From Clostridia bacterium (GTDB lineage Bacteria > Bacillota > Clostridia > Lachnospirales > Lachnospiraceae), in contig CAJTFD010000003.1 of assembly GCA_910575625.1 (NCBI GenBank), forward strand, positions 248,001-312,000: 64,000 nucleotides of DNA. The letters are read 5' to 3'. The position numbers and the translations under genes were made by a program. Below are positions 15,367 through 21,540 of this stretch, piece after piece (the stretch's first letter is position 1; each line of letters begins with the position of its first letter). Under the pieces are notes generated by a model. The model did no database searches, was not told the DNA's origin, and saw nothing but the letters and a program-made list of their open reading frames with translations.

Positions 15367-15376
15367 TCAATCACCC

Positions 15377-15643
15377 TTATTCTGATTTTGGTTCATAATA
15401 CAAGTTCCCATCTTCGTCAAGAGTAAAATCGTATCCCGTTACTATCCCAAGCTGTATTATATCATCTTTTGTCACAGGTTCCACCGAACTCACATTTCCA
15501 TCTTCATCAACGGATATTTTATAAAAACCCGATTCTATTGGAGTATATTTCTTTAAATCATCTTTTTTTACGAAGACCGAACCTATTATTTCTGCAAAAT
15601 TTTCAAGCTGCATTTCGAGCCATTCTTTTGTCAAAAACTTCAT
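15377..15643 (-). CDS. Small acidic phage protein
   Basis: 88 residues. A helical N-terminus (MKFLTKEWLEMQLENFAEII) is followed by two similar beta-type stretches, VDEDGNVSSVEP and LDEDGNLYYEP, suggesting a small repeated strand module. It sits in the head-fibre/connector neighbourhood. I do not recognise the family. Confidence 0.55.
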   Translation of the reverse strand: MKFLTKEWLEMQLENFAEIIGSVFVKKDDLKKYTPIESGFYKISVDEDGNVSSVEPVTKDDIIQLGIVTGYDFTLDEDGNLYYEPKSE

Positions 15644-15646
15644 TTT

Positions 15647-15856
15647 TTATCGCCCCGATACAAAATATCCTGAAAAATCTATGTCCTGAATCTCTTTTTC
15701 AATCCCGATATCTTCAAGAGATTTATTCCCTTGAAGCGTGATCCCGTTTATTTGCGGTTTTCCGGTTAATTCCTTATAATCAGATATGCCGCCTCCAGAT
15801 ACATGTATGTTTTGGATTTTTCTATTTAGCAACGCAAACACTTCATCCGCTCTCAT
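15647..15856 (-). CDS. Head-fibre-like small protein
   Basis: 69 residues from ATG at 15856, with AGGTG upstream. The core SDYKELTGKPQINGITLQGN then KSLEDIGI is a motif widespread in phage head-fibre and tail-fibre attachment domains, where a D-Y-x-x-L-x-x-K-P-x-I-N-G-x-x-L strand starts a trimeric fibre. The short length suggests only the capsid-anchoring part is present. Confidence 0.6.
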   Translation of the reverse strand: MRADEVFALLNRKIQNIHVSGGGISDYKELTGKPQINGITLQGNKSLEDIGIEKEIQDIDFSGYFVSGR

Positions 15857-15865
15857 GCAAAGCAC

Positions 15866-16111
15866 CTACAATTCATACCAACTCTTTGTGGTTTTTTCAT
15901 ACTTAAATAGTCGCCCCGTGTCGAGGCAAAATGCACTGCTTCCAGTTTCAAGGTCATCATACTTTGGCAATTTCGCAATGTCTTTTTCCAATCCTTCGTA
16001 GTTTCGGACTTTATCACTTCCAGGCATTGCCACAAATGTTCCAAGATCAGGAATTTCTTCTCCCGGCTCATACCAATGTCCATCAAAATATGTTAGATTT
16101 TCTGCTCTCAT
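15866..16111 (-). CDS. Small phage structural-accessory protein
   Basis: 81 residues, MRAENLTYFDGHWYEPGEEI at the start and YEKTTKSWYEL at the end. The layout (value, unit, decorated text-like strand repeats) is typical of small proteins encoded with head-fibre genes in Lachnospiraceae phages. It overlaps the connector gene by 4 bp (ATGA) and precedes the head-fibre-like gene. Its first residues MRAE match those of that neighbour (MRADE), hinting at an old duplication of the start. Confidence 0.55.
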   Translation of the reverse strand: MRAENLTYFDGHWYEPGEEIPDLGTFVAMPGSDKVRNYEGLEKDIAKLPKYDDLETGSSAFCLDTGRLFKYEKTTKSWYEL

Positions 16112-16632
16112 TTCTTTGCCTCCGGCGGTCTGCTTATAGGGGCATTGCGGCGTGGGTAGGGTATTCCGGCATACAGCAGATTCACGCCGTTGGAATCCGG
16201 CACAAGCGAAAGATATTCCCTTACAGTGTCACGATATAGTCGCTCCTGCGCCGCCTTGTCAGACAAAACAGCGTCAATCAGGGTACTGCCGCCCTCTGCT
16301 TTTGCCGTGTACGATATGGATTCACTGCCGGAGGAAACGGAAGATACCACTTTCCCCCGGAGTGCGCCGGATTCGTCCGTTATGTACCCCTGCCCCTCTG
16401 TCACACGCTTGGTAGCGACATCAATGTCCTTAGCAATCTCAATCAGCTTGCATACGCACCGCTTCACAGCTTCCGAGGAATCCTCGTCAGTTGGGTATGC
16501 GAATTTCAGCTTATTCAGCGTGAGAGCGTCCACCCTGCGGCAAGCCTCCCATGACAGACGATTAAAGTCGGTTTCCGGCATGGATTCCTCGCCGTATATG
16601 CTTTTGTAGTAGTCGTAGGTTACATATCCCAT
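16108..16632 (-). CDS. Head-tail connector protein
   Basis: 174 residues. YVTYDYYKSIYG at the start, helices around 30-75 (CRRVDALTLNKLKFAY, VKRCVCKLIEIAKDID), and a C-terminal segment REYLSLVPDSNGVNLLYAGI are typical of gp6-type adaptor/connector proteins that sit under the portal. It is located behind the capsid and exonuclease genes. It ends with SRPPEAKK, a tail echoed in the remnant at 15244-15366. Confidence 0.8.
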   Translation of the reverse strand: MGYVTYDYYKSIYGEESMPETDFNRLSWEACRRVDALTLNKLKFAYPTDEDSSEAVKRCVCKLIEIAKDIDVATKRVTEGQGYITDESGALRGKVVSSVSSGSESISYTAKAEGGSTLIDAVLSDKAAQERLYRDTVREYLSLVPDSNGVNLLYAGIPYPRRNAPISRPPEAKK

Positions 16633-16635
16633 AGG

Positions 16636-17202
16636 CTACCCCTTGCATACTTCCGCATAGATAGCCTTGATAACTTCTGCGTCATAAAGGGCGTTGTGTT
16701 TCTCACCCTCAATCTGCCGCCCGCACAGTTCAGAAACAATGTCCTCTCTGCTCTTGTCAAAGGCTTCTCTGTCAGAAATTCCATAATGCTTTGCGATATC
16801 CTGATTGATGTCGTGACAAGCCGCTGATACATTCCCCGGCAAGCCAAAGGCTGTGCCAAAAATATCAATCAGCAAAACCATGTCATAATGGCACACGTCT
16901 GAAACAAACTGAACCTCATCGAACTGTTTCAGCCACTCGCCCAACTCATACCGAATATCCGCTTTACTGCCAAGAACAACCGTTGTGTTGCTGTCCTCTC
17001 CAAGCCTTGCGGCAAGGGTATCATTTCCGGCAAGAATTGTGTGTTTCAGCACATTTTCTTTAATCCAATCATCACACTGATTTTCTTTATATGTGGAAAA
17101 CTCCGCATAGAACCGCTTGCCATTCTCCGCAACAATACCGATACTGATAAGAGATGTTCTCTTATGTAGTCCAGTAAATTCTGTATCAAAAAATAATTTC
17201 AT
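16636..17202 (-). CDS. DnaQ-like 3'-5' exonuclease within the head module
   Basis: 188 residues. MKLFFDTEFTGL carries the Exo I motif (D-x-E), SDVCHYDMVLLIDIF fits Exo II, and HNALYDAEVIKAIY fits the DEDDh Exo III motif (H-x(4)-D). All catalytic acidic positions and the His are present. It is single-domain, the size of proofreading-type or RNase-T-like exonucleases. Its place between capsid and connector genes is unusual for a replication enzyme, so it is probably a cargo or DNA-ejection/repair function acquired by the late operon. Confidence 0.85.
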   Translation of the reverse strand: MKLFFDTEFTGLHKRTSLISIGIVAENGKRFYAEFSTYKENQCDDWIKENVLKHTILAGNDTLAARLGEDSNTTVVLGSKADIRYELGEWLKQFDEVQFVSDVCHYDMVLLIDIFGTAFGLPGNVSAACHDINQDIAKHYGISDREAFDKSREDIVSELCGRQIEGEKHNALYDAEVIKAIYAEVCKG

Positions 17203-17264
17203 TATGTTTCTCCAATCTGGTTTCCGGCATGAAATACTTTACATATCCCATGCCGGAATCCTCC

Positions 17265-18227
17265 TTATGACAGCTTCGTACTCTTTGCCCTTGTCGTGCC
17301 GCCGGATTCCTCGCCGGTTTCGCTTGCGCTGGAAACGCCCGGTTTCTTGCTAAAGAAAATCAGGTCAGGCATAACAACCTTACAGCCGTAGTGGAAGAAC
17401 ATGCCAATAGCATACGCATTGGAAAGCTCAATCTGCTTTGCCTGGTATTCGTCTGCCATAACCGGCTCTGCAATCGCCCCGGTACACATGGCGATAATCT
17501 CAACACCCTCCGGCTGATGAACATTGGAGTAAATCCATGCGCCGTGATACCGCCCGAACTCCGCAACGTCCGTCTTGACATTGGCGTTTCCTTTGGTGTC
17601 GATGTAGTCCCGCATTTCCTCGTAGGCTTCCGGAGATAGGACAACATGAATGTCCTCTTTCTCAATACCGTCAACAAACTCATTCTTTGCGGTGTGCAGC
17701 TTCATCACGACAGCTGTTACCCGGTCTTTGATGGTATCGCCGGATACCGTGACCTCTGTACCGCCGGCAACCGTCCCAACAGTTCCGTCACTCTCTTTGC
17801 GCTTTCCAACAGCTACAAGGAAAAAGTTTTCGTCCAGCTCCCTAACCATGGCACGGGTAATAGCTGTTCTTCTTTCAGACAGTAAGCCGGGGATTCCGCC
17901 AAGCCGAATATCCTTTTCCTCGTATTCCTCCATGATTTCCTTGTCGATGTCGATATCAACGGCAACTTCAAATCCTCTGCCAGGCTTGCCTTTTCTTGCT
18001 GCCCTTGCCGTGCCGTATTCCTCCGATTTTGCAGAAGCAAACCTTTTCGCCACAAGCGTTCCTGCCTGCGGGTCGCCGGATAATCTCTGATTTTTGAAAA
18101 GGCTTGAAATTGTCCGTCTGCCAACATTCTCAATAATTCCCTTATATTCCTCTGCAAGTTTCAGTTTTCCGTCTTCAGTTCCTGCCAAATCGGAAAGTTT
18201 TACAAGATTTAATGAATCAATAGCCAT
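17265..18227 (-). CDS. Major capsid protein
   Basis: 320 residues, the right size for an HK97-fold capsid subunit. It follows the Gp20-type scaffold gene. The sequence has the expected layout: a basic, flexible N-arm (~1-70), a beta-rich E-loop region (KGKPGRGFEVAVDIDIDKEI), a central spine helix, and a P-domain/A-domain segment (IHVVLSPEAYEEMRDYIDTK, YHGAWIYSNVHQPEGVEIIA). The C-terminus is Gly/Ser/Thr-rich. It has its own ribosome site and lies 78 bp downstream of the scaffold gene. Confidence 0.88.
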   Translation of the reverse strand: MAIDSLNLVKLSDLAGTEDGKLKLAEEYKGIIENVGRRTISSLFKNQRLSGDPQAGTLVAKRFASAKSEEYGTARAARKGKPGRGFEVAVDIDIDKEIMEEYEEKDIRLGGIPGLLSERRTAITRAMVRELDENFFLVAVGKRKESDGTVGTVAGGTEVTVSGDTIKDRVTAVVMKLHTAKNEFVDGIEKEDIHVVLSPEAYEEMRDYIDTKGNANVKTDVAEFGRYHGAWIYSNVHQPEGVEIIAMCTGAIAEPVMADEYQAKQIELSNAYAIGMFFHYGCKVVMPDLIFFSKKPGVSSASETGEESGGTTRAKSTKLS

Positions 18228-18305
18228 AAAAATAATCCTTTCTACCCATAATTTTTAAAAGGTGTGTGGGTCAGCGACTTACTCAAACGTAAGCCGGTAC
18301 TCGAT

Positions 18306-18914
18306 TTAGAAAATCACAGGAGCCGGACTGGTATCTTTTGCCGGGGCCTGCTTCGGTTCGGACTTGTCCGTAAACTTCGGTGCACTGCCGGAAGCTTTCT
18401 CTTTAGCTTCGGCTTCTGCCTTTTCAGCTTCGGTCTGGTAGAAGTGGTCTTTTTCGTTCTCCTTTGCCAGATAGTCCGACAGACCCATAAATGCGCCGTC
18501 CTTCCACTTCAAGCCGTCCTCGCCCATGATTTCACGCATGAGCGAATCCCTGACACGTCCCGATTTGATGCCCAGATTATCAAACTCGCCTTTCAGATAA
18601 TCCCGCTGGTCACGCTCCAAAATCTGCTTCGCAGCCATGTCCTGCGCTTCTTTTGCTGCCTGCTTATACTTCCGGATTTCCTCCGCCTGTTTCTCCGGGT
18701 CGATGTCCTTGAATTTCTCCAGAGTTTCGTTTGCCGTGTCAAGCTGCCCTTTGTAATTGTCCCGGTCAGCTTCTGCTGCCGTTAGCTTTTTAGCCTGCTT
18801 GTCAAACTCTGCAATGGTCTTGTAATTCTCCGTCACCGCAGCATTGACCGCCGCTTTCTGCTCGTCCGTAACCTCGATTCCTGCTTCTTTCAAAATCTGT
18901 TCAATGTTTTTCAT
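18306..18914 (-). CDS. Phage scaffolding protein, Gp20 family
   Basis: 202 residues. The pattern is that of the minor structural protein GP20/scaffold family: an opening IEQILKEAGIEVTDEQKAAV, a long coiled coil (~35-110), and a short domain QRDYLKGEFDNLGIKSGRVR. The acidic/Pro-rich C-terminal region ends PAPVIF. It assists assembly of the capsid encoded downstream. The ribosome site is AGGAGGATAAC. Confidence 0.88.
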   Translation of the reverse strand: MKNIEQILKEAGIEVTDEQKAAVNAAVTENYKTIAEFDKQAKKLTAAEADRDNYKGQLDTANETLEKFKDIDPEKQAEEIRKYKQAAKEAQDMAAKQILERDQRDYLKGEFDNLGIKSGRVRDSLMREIMGEDGLKWKDGAFMGLSDYLAKENEKDHFYQTEAEKAEAEAKEKASGSAPKFTDKSEPKQAPAKDTSPAPVIF

Positions 18915-18995
18915 GTTTCGTTATCCTCCTAACATGGTTTTTAACAGCGTGTCCGCTGTATGGATTTAGGCAGATGAACCTCTGCCGGGGTAATT

Positions 18996-19077
18996 CTTCA
19001 CAGCGGAATCGAACCGCGCTTACTGCCAACGCCCCTACCTTTTCAAGATACTTTCGCTGCGCATCACGATTTTTCTA
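18996..19077 (-). tRNA. tRNA-like fragment with intact T-arm
   Basis: A perfect T-arm GCGG-TTCGATT-CCGC (19017-19003) is present, but no upstream 7-mer pairs with the expected acceptor strand TGTGAAG. The D-loop-like AAAAGGTAGGGG is visible. I cannot fold it as a complete tRNA, so it is probably a degenerate or truncated copy. Confidence 0.4.
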
Positions 19078-19079
19078 TC

Positions 19080-19128
19080 AAGGCGACTGGATTTGAACCA
19101 GATATGAAGAACTTGGCACGTCTGCCAA
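19080..19128 (-). tRNA. tRNA-like 3' half
   Basis: The T-arm CTGG-TTCAAAT-CCAG (19101-19087) and an acceptor 3' strand TCGCCTT are present. Upstream, TTTGGCAGACGTGCCAA folds as a hairpin resembling a D-arm, and TTCATAT could be a CAT anticodon loop. The 5' acceptor strand is missing because the element abuts tRNA-Trp. Truncated or non-functional. Confidence 0.4.
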
Positions 19129-19129
19129 A

Positions 19130-19203
19130 CAGGAGATGAAGGAATCGAACCCTCGTACCGTAGATTTGGAGTCTAGGCGATTTCCAGTTATCTTTAATCT
19201 CCC
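19130..19203 (-). tRNA. tRNA-Trp(CCA), phage-encoded
   Basis: Cloverleaf read leftward. The acceptor GGGAGAT pairs with ATCTCCT (7 bp, first pair G-U), with discriminator G. The D-arm is GAT-loop-ATC with GG. The anticodon arm is CTAGA-CTCCAAA-TCTAC (four pairs), giving anticodon CCA with U33 and A37. The variable loop is GGTAC, and the T-arm is GAGGG-TTCGATT-CCTTC. It is the only element of the field that folds completely. No CCA is encoded. Confidence 0.8.
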
Positions 19204-19249
19204 AGGAGTGCGCCCACCCACAAGGGGCAGACGCTTGATAGGGAAATGT

Positions 19250-19327
19250 AAGGGACTGCATAAAGCCGAATTGCGCTTATCCATTTAAGGCTCGCTCTGC
19301 AAGCAGCACTCTATGGCTTACGTCCCT
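19250..19327 (-). other. tRNA-sized, stem-closed element without a canonical T-arm
   Basis: 78 nt bounded by AGGGAC and GTCCCT, six perfect pairs as in an acceptor stem. The interior has CTGC-TT-GCAG and ATAAGC/GCTTTAT hairpins, but the T-loop consensus is absent. It lies between tRNA-Trp and the 52-nt mini element and is probably a decayed tRNA or a structured spacer. Confidence 0.35.
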
Positions 19328-19329
19328 AA

Positions 19330-19381
19330 TGCACCCGTGCGGAATCGAACCGCCTTTACAGCACCATTACTGACGGATGCA
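19330..19381 (-). tRNA. 52-nt miniature tRNA-like element lacking an anticodon arm
   Basis: The acceptor TGCATCC pairs with GGGTGCA (seven pairs, one G-U). The T-arm GCGG-TTCGATT-CCGC (19353-19339) is normal. Only about 20 nt separate acceptor and T-arm, enough for one arm (CAG-TAATGGTG-CTG, D-like) but not for an anticodon arm. It cannot be an ordinary decoding tRNA. Confidence 0.5.
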
Positions 19382-19399
19382 CCCTCATGAAAGGAGGGT

Positions 19400-19428
19400 A
19401 GTATTTATCAAATATTAGATAATGTCAA
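19400..19428 (-). promoter_or_regulatory. Possible sigma-A promoter for the tRNA/structural gene transcript
   Basis: Leftward TTGACA (19428-19423) with AATACT at 17 bp or TAAATA at 15 bp. It lies directly behind a strong terminator and ahead of the second tRNA group and the scaffold-capsid operon, so a promoter is expected here. The -10 match is poor. Confidence 0.4.
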
Positions 19429-19470
19429 AATAAAAATGCCAGCAAACACGATTTCTCGTATCTACTGGCA
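19428..19470 (-). terminator. Rho-independent terminator
   Basis: Leftward TGCCAG...CTGGCA (19470-19465 with 19442-19437) with an inner ACGA-GAAA-TCGT stem, followed by TTTTTATTTTG. It ends the small-gene transcript that starts at 20451. Confidence 0.8.
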
Positions 19471-19497
19471 CTGAAACTTTGTTACTGGCACTAAACA

Positions 19498-19674
19498 TTA
19501 TTCTGTTTTCTTGAAAAACAAATCAGATTTGAGTTCCTTGAAATAATCTTCACAAGCCTGTTTATACCCCTGATTGTATGCCTGACTTTCTCTGATTTCT
19601 CTGTTCATCTTATCGTCAGCGTTCTTTTGCAGTCTGTTTGTTATTTCTTCGTATTTATCCTTTAATTCTGACAT
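19498..19674 (-). CDS. Small hypothetical phage protein
   Basis: 58 residues, highly charged (MSELKDKYEEITNRLQKNAD then DKMNREIRES), probably one or two helices. GATATGGAGGTAAAAGC supplies the ribosome site. It overlaps a remnant of a KTR-type zinc-ribbon gene by 13 bp, copying the arrangement of the neighbouring pair at 19729-20167. The 16 bases at its stop are nearly repeated after the stop at 19729. Confidence 0.6.
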   Translation of the reverse strand: MSELKDKYEEITNRLQKNADDKMNREIRESQAYNQGYKQACEDYFKELKSDLFFKKTE

Positions 19675-19712
19675 GCTTTTACCTCCATATCCTTAATATC
19701 CATAACCGTTTC
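19662..19712 (-). pseudogene. 3' remnant of a duplicated cysteine-rich KTR gene
   Basis: The frame ETVMDIKDMEVKACQN matches the end of the intact KTR gene (ESVVDIKDMEV). Only this tail remains. With the repeated GAATAA(C/T)GTTTAGTGC following both downstream genes, it marks an old tandem duplication of a two-gene unit. Confidence 0.6.
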
Positions 19713-19728
19713 CCTCTTGCACTAAACG

Positions 19729-20016
19729 TTATTCAGTTTCTGCTTCTGTCAAATTATTGTCTGGTATGTAAAAATTCATATCAATTATGACATTCTGCTT
19801 TCCAATGTTTATATATTCGCCGTAAAGATGAATGAAATCCCATAACTGGAATGATGTATAACCATCTTCATCTATCTTTGGCATATGCGGAGTGACTGGC
19901 TTTGCGCCTTTCGCGCTCAACACCTTGTTCAGCTCGTCAAACTGATGGAAATATATTTCTGCTCCAAGCGGAGTAAGTTTCACTTTTACACTGTCATTCA
20001 GATTGAGTTTTTTCAT
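19729..20016 (-). CDS. Hypothetical phage protein
   Basis: 95 residues, MKKLNLNDSVKVKLTPLGAE at the start and a beta-type middle (YTSFQLWDFIHLYGEYINIG). I recognise it as a protein frequent in gut Firmicutes prophages, often found with the KTR gene, but no function is known. It overlaps the KTR gene by 23 bp; coupled translation is likely. Confidence 0.65.
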   Translation of the reverse strand: MKKLNLNDSVKVKLTPLGAEIYFHQFDELNKVLSAKGAKPVTPHMPKIDEDGYTSFQLWDFIHLYGEYINIGKQNVIIDMNFYIPDNNLTEAETE

Positions 20017-20167
20017 TCACTACCTCCATATCCTTTATATCTACCACGCTCTCGTTTTTGCACTTCGGGCAGAACACAATGAGGTTTTTCGCATCCGTGT
20101 CCGGTCTTATTTTCGTTCGGGTTTTTCCTCCGCAGATGGGGCAGAGTACCCATTGATATTGTGTCAT
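19994..20167 (-). CDS. Cysteine-rich KTR family zinc-ribbon protein
   Basis: 57 residues. LCPICGGKTRTKIRPDTDAK then NLIVFCPKCKNES is the KTR family pattern: two C-x-x-C pairs binding one zinc, with the K-T-R-x-K-I-R motif between. These tiny proteins are common in phages, ICEs and conjugative transposons of Firmicutes, and their role is unknown. Missed by simple length filters but clearly real. Confidence 0.8.
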   Translation of the reverse strand: MTQYQWVLCPICGGKTRTKIRPDTDAKNLIVFCPKCKNESVVDIKDMEVVNEKTQSE

Positions 20168-20172
20168 GGCTG

Positions 20173-20373
20173 TTACTCCTTTAAATGCAAGGATATATAA
20201 TCTAAATTCTTTTCCAAATCGTTATTTTGAATAAAGTTATCAATATCTTCCTCGGTTGATACCTTTGATATTTCTTTCCTCGCTTTATCAATCCGTGTGT
20301 AAAGAATTGCAACCTCTGTTTCCAATTCATTCAAAAAAGTCAGTGCTTTGTTTTTCTTTTCTTCAATATTCAT
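20173..20373 (-). CDS. Small coiled-coil phage protein
   Basis: 66 residues, MNIEEKKNKALTFLNELETE followed by a second helix (DKARKEISKVSTEEDIDNFI). Predicted two-helix coiled coil, acidic overall. It lies 5 bp upstream of the KTR gene and downstream of the phage-family promoter at 20418-20451. No family recognised. Confidence 0.6.
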   Translation of the reverse strand: MNIEEKKNKALTFLNELETEVAILYTRIDKARKEISKVSTEEDIDNFIQNNDLEKNLDYISLHLKE

Positions 20374-20417
20374 TTCCCTATTTTCCTCCCGATTTCCTAA
20401 TGCCTTTTACTGCTTAT

Positions 20418-20451
20418 ATTTTACCGCAGTTTGGCGGGGTAGTTGTACCAA
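20418..20451 (-). promoter_or_regulatory. Phage-family promoter
   Basis: Leftward TTGGTACAAC, 18-bp spacer counted from TACAAC, TAAAAT (20423-20418), again preceded by GG. It drives the small genes down to the terminator at 19428-19470. Confidence 0.7.
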
Positions 20452-20459
20452 GTTAAAGG

Positions 20460-20585
20460 CTATTTCTTGTTACGAAATACAGCTTCAAAAACTCCTACGA
20501 TAATTTCACCAACAAGTCCAAGTAAAATAACCGTTCCGCAAAATATCCAAAAGCTGCCAAATATGAATTGTAAAATTTCCAACAT
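20460..20585 (-). CDS. Small single-span membrane protein
   Basis: 41 residues: MLEILQFIFGSFWIFCGTVI then LLGLVGEIIVGVFEAVFRNK. One transmembrane helix with a basic C-terminus. The second ATG (20585) is chosen because GGGAGG lies 8 nt upstream. An ATG two codons earlier is too close to the ribosome site. It is the last gene of the transcript coming from the tRNA field. Confidence 0.55.
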   Translation of the reverse strand: MLEILQFIFGSFWIFCGTVILLGLVGEIIVGVFEAVFRNKK

Positions 20586-20616
20586 TCCCATATCCTCCCT
20601 TTTCAACTTTCTAATA

Positions 20617-20665
20617 TGGATTGAGGGAATTGAACCCCCGGCACTCCGGCACGTCTACCAGAACC
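20617..20665 (-). tRNA. tRNA-like element, T-arm only certain
   Basis: The T-arm GGGGG-TTCAATT-CCCTC (20639-20623) is clear. TCTGGTAGACGTGCC upstream resembles a D-arm, and TGAGGG can pair with CCCTCA. No normal acceptor or anticodon arm is found. Confidence 0.4.
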
Positions 20666-20770
20666 TCGCCCTCATTACCTCGAAATTTCCCTCTCTTTAA
20701 TAGTCGCGCTTCTTAAAAAGCGAAAGTTCTTTCATGTGCGAAATCCACGCATTATTATGCAGTTTCCGAC

Positions 20771-20853
20771 AGGGGAAAACTCCCCTATCAGAGTTATTTT
20801 GTTTTCGACAGGGCAGTGACCGCTTGCTCCTGTCTAGCGTAGAGCGACTACGC
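20771..20853 (-). ncRNA. Three-hairpin structured RNA candidate in the tRNA field
   Basis: Three perfect hairpins follow each other: GCGTAG-TCGCT-CTACGC (20853-20837), GACAGG...CCTGTC (20834-20807) and AGGGGA-GTTT-TCCCCT (20786-20771). No reading frame is credible. It may be a stable phage RNA processed together with the tRNAs. No known family was recognised. Confidence 0.45.
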
Positions 20854-20858
20854 AACAT

Positions 20859-20963
20859 TTGGAAGAATGGATTTGAACCATTACCTAATAGCGTGCTCCC
20901 AACAGTCATAGAACGGAATCGAACCGCGATAGCGTATCGTGCTCCCAATTACACCACTTCCAA
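20859..20963 (-). tRNA. Composite tRNA-like element with two T-arms inside one acceptor stem
   Basis: The acceptor TTGGAAG pairs perfectly with CTTCCAA over 105 nt. Inside lie a normal D-arm GTG-TAATTGGGAG-CAC, a five-pair hairpin with a three-base loop (CGATA-CGC-TATCG) where the anticodon arm should be, a T-arm CGG-TTCGATT-CCG, then a second TTGGGAGCACG and a second T-arm AATGG-TTCAAAT-CCATT. It looks like a partial tandem duplication within a tRNA that lost its anticodon loop. Confidence 0.5.
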
Positions 20964-21004
20964 ACCTAATCTTTAATTTATACATGCGTCAGCTACATGT
21001 TAAA

Positions 21005-21117
21005 TGGATAGGCAGGAATTGAACCTGCATATTAGGCACACTATAGCCACGGAGATTTGCACTCCTTTTCGTTTCGGTTAGCCTTCTACTCCGGCTCTAC
21101 CATTAAGCTACTATCCA
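21005..21117 (-). tRNA. Long tRNA-like element with a 34-nt anticodon loop
   Basis: The acceptor TGGATAG/CTATCCA, D-arm GCT-TAATGGTAG-AGC (21108-21094) and T-arm GCAGG-TTCAATT-CCTGC (21028-21012) are perfect. The anticodon stem CGGAG/CTCCG encloses about 34 nt instead of 7. A long variable arm with GGC/GCC follows, as in type II tRNAs. Either an intron-like insertion or a decayed tRNA. The anticodon cannot be assigned. Confidence 0.5.
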
Positions 21118-21119
21118 CT

Positions 21120-21297
21120 TTTGCACCGAATAGTCCCACACAGCTCACGGTGCTATGGTCTGCTTCCTATAAGTCGCCGCCGTCCATCACGGATTTTACC
21201 CGTGTCGCTCTTTCAGACCTCTTCCACTGTCCATTTTCTGTCTGCAAGGACTGTGCAGGGTTGCTGTTACAGAGGAGTATCTGCCGGAGCTACCGAC
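21120..21297 (-). other. Structured spacer with a 32-nt core shared with 5852-5884
   Basis: The stretch holds hairpin GCACCG...CGGTGC (21123-21153) and a T-arm-like CACGG-GTAAAAT-CCGTG. At 21229-21260 it carries the core GTCCATTT...GTCTGCAAGGACTGTGCAGGG, which recurs in the structured region near 5.86 kb. No reading frame is credible. Confidence 0.4.
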
Positions 21298-21345
21298 TTG
21301 CGGAATTGAACCGCCCGCCCAAGCTATAAGGACTAGAACACTGCG
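21298..21345 (-). tRNA. tRNA-like fragment, first of the field
   Basis: The T-arm GCGG-TTCAATT-CCGC (21314-21300) is present, but acceptor partners for the following AAGTCGG are not found upstream. It lies 30 bp downstream of the promoter at 21376-21409. Confidence 0.35.
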
Positions 21346-21375
21346 TTTCTCTTGACAGCTTTTTCAACCATTTAC

Positions 21376-21409
21376 ATCATACCACGAATTCAAAAATTAT
21401 TTGTACCAA
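21376..21409 (-). promoter_or_regulatory. Phage-family promoter of the tRNA-like field
   Basis: Leftward TTGGTACAAA, 18-bp spacer counted from TACAAA, TATGAT (21381-21376). All tRNA-like elements of the first group lie downstream with no gene between. Confidence 0.7.
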
Positions 21410-21416
21410 ATTAAAG

Positions 21417-21440
21417 CAAAAGAGCGGCATCACTGCCGCC
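21417..21440 (-). terminator. Rho-independent terminator, leftward
   Basis: GCGGCA-GTGA-TGCCGC followed by TCTTTTG. It insulates the tRNA promoter from leftward transcription arriving through the rightward island. Confidence 0.7.
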
Positions 21441-21472
21441 CCTTGTCGTGGGAGATTTTTTCATTTTAGGTA

Positions 21473-21540
21473 TTGACTTTTGTGTCACCATATGCTATGA
21501 TTTATGTGTCGCCAAAAGAAAGGAGGTATTGAATGTCGCC
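21473..21540 (+). promoter_or_regulatory. Sigma-A promoter with three operator-like repeats
   Basis: TTGACT (21473-21478), 17-bp spacer, TATGAT (21496-21501). TGTC(A/G)CCA occurs three times: in the spacer, just after the -10, and across the start codon of the ribbon-helix-helix gene. The layout suggests autoregulation by that protein. Confidence 0.75.

Noticed and set aside
21005-21117. Group I intron in a tRNA
   Set aside because: The insert in the anticodon loop is only ~27 nt and lacks the P, Q, R, S core elements.
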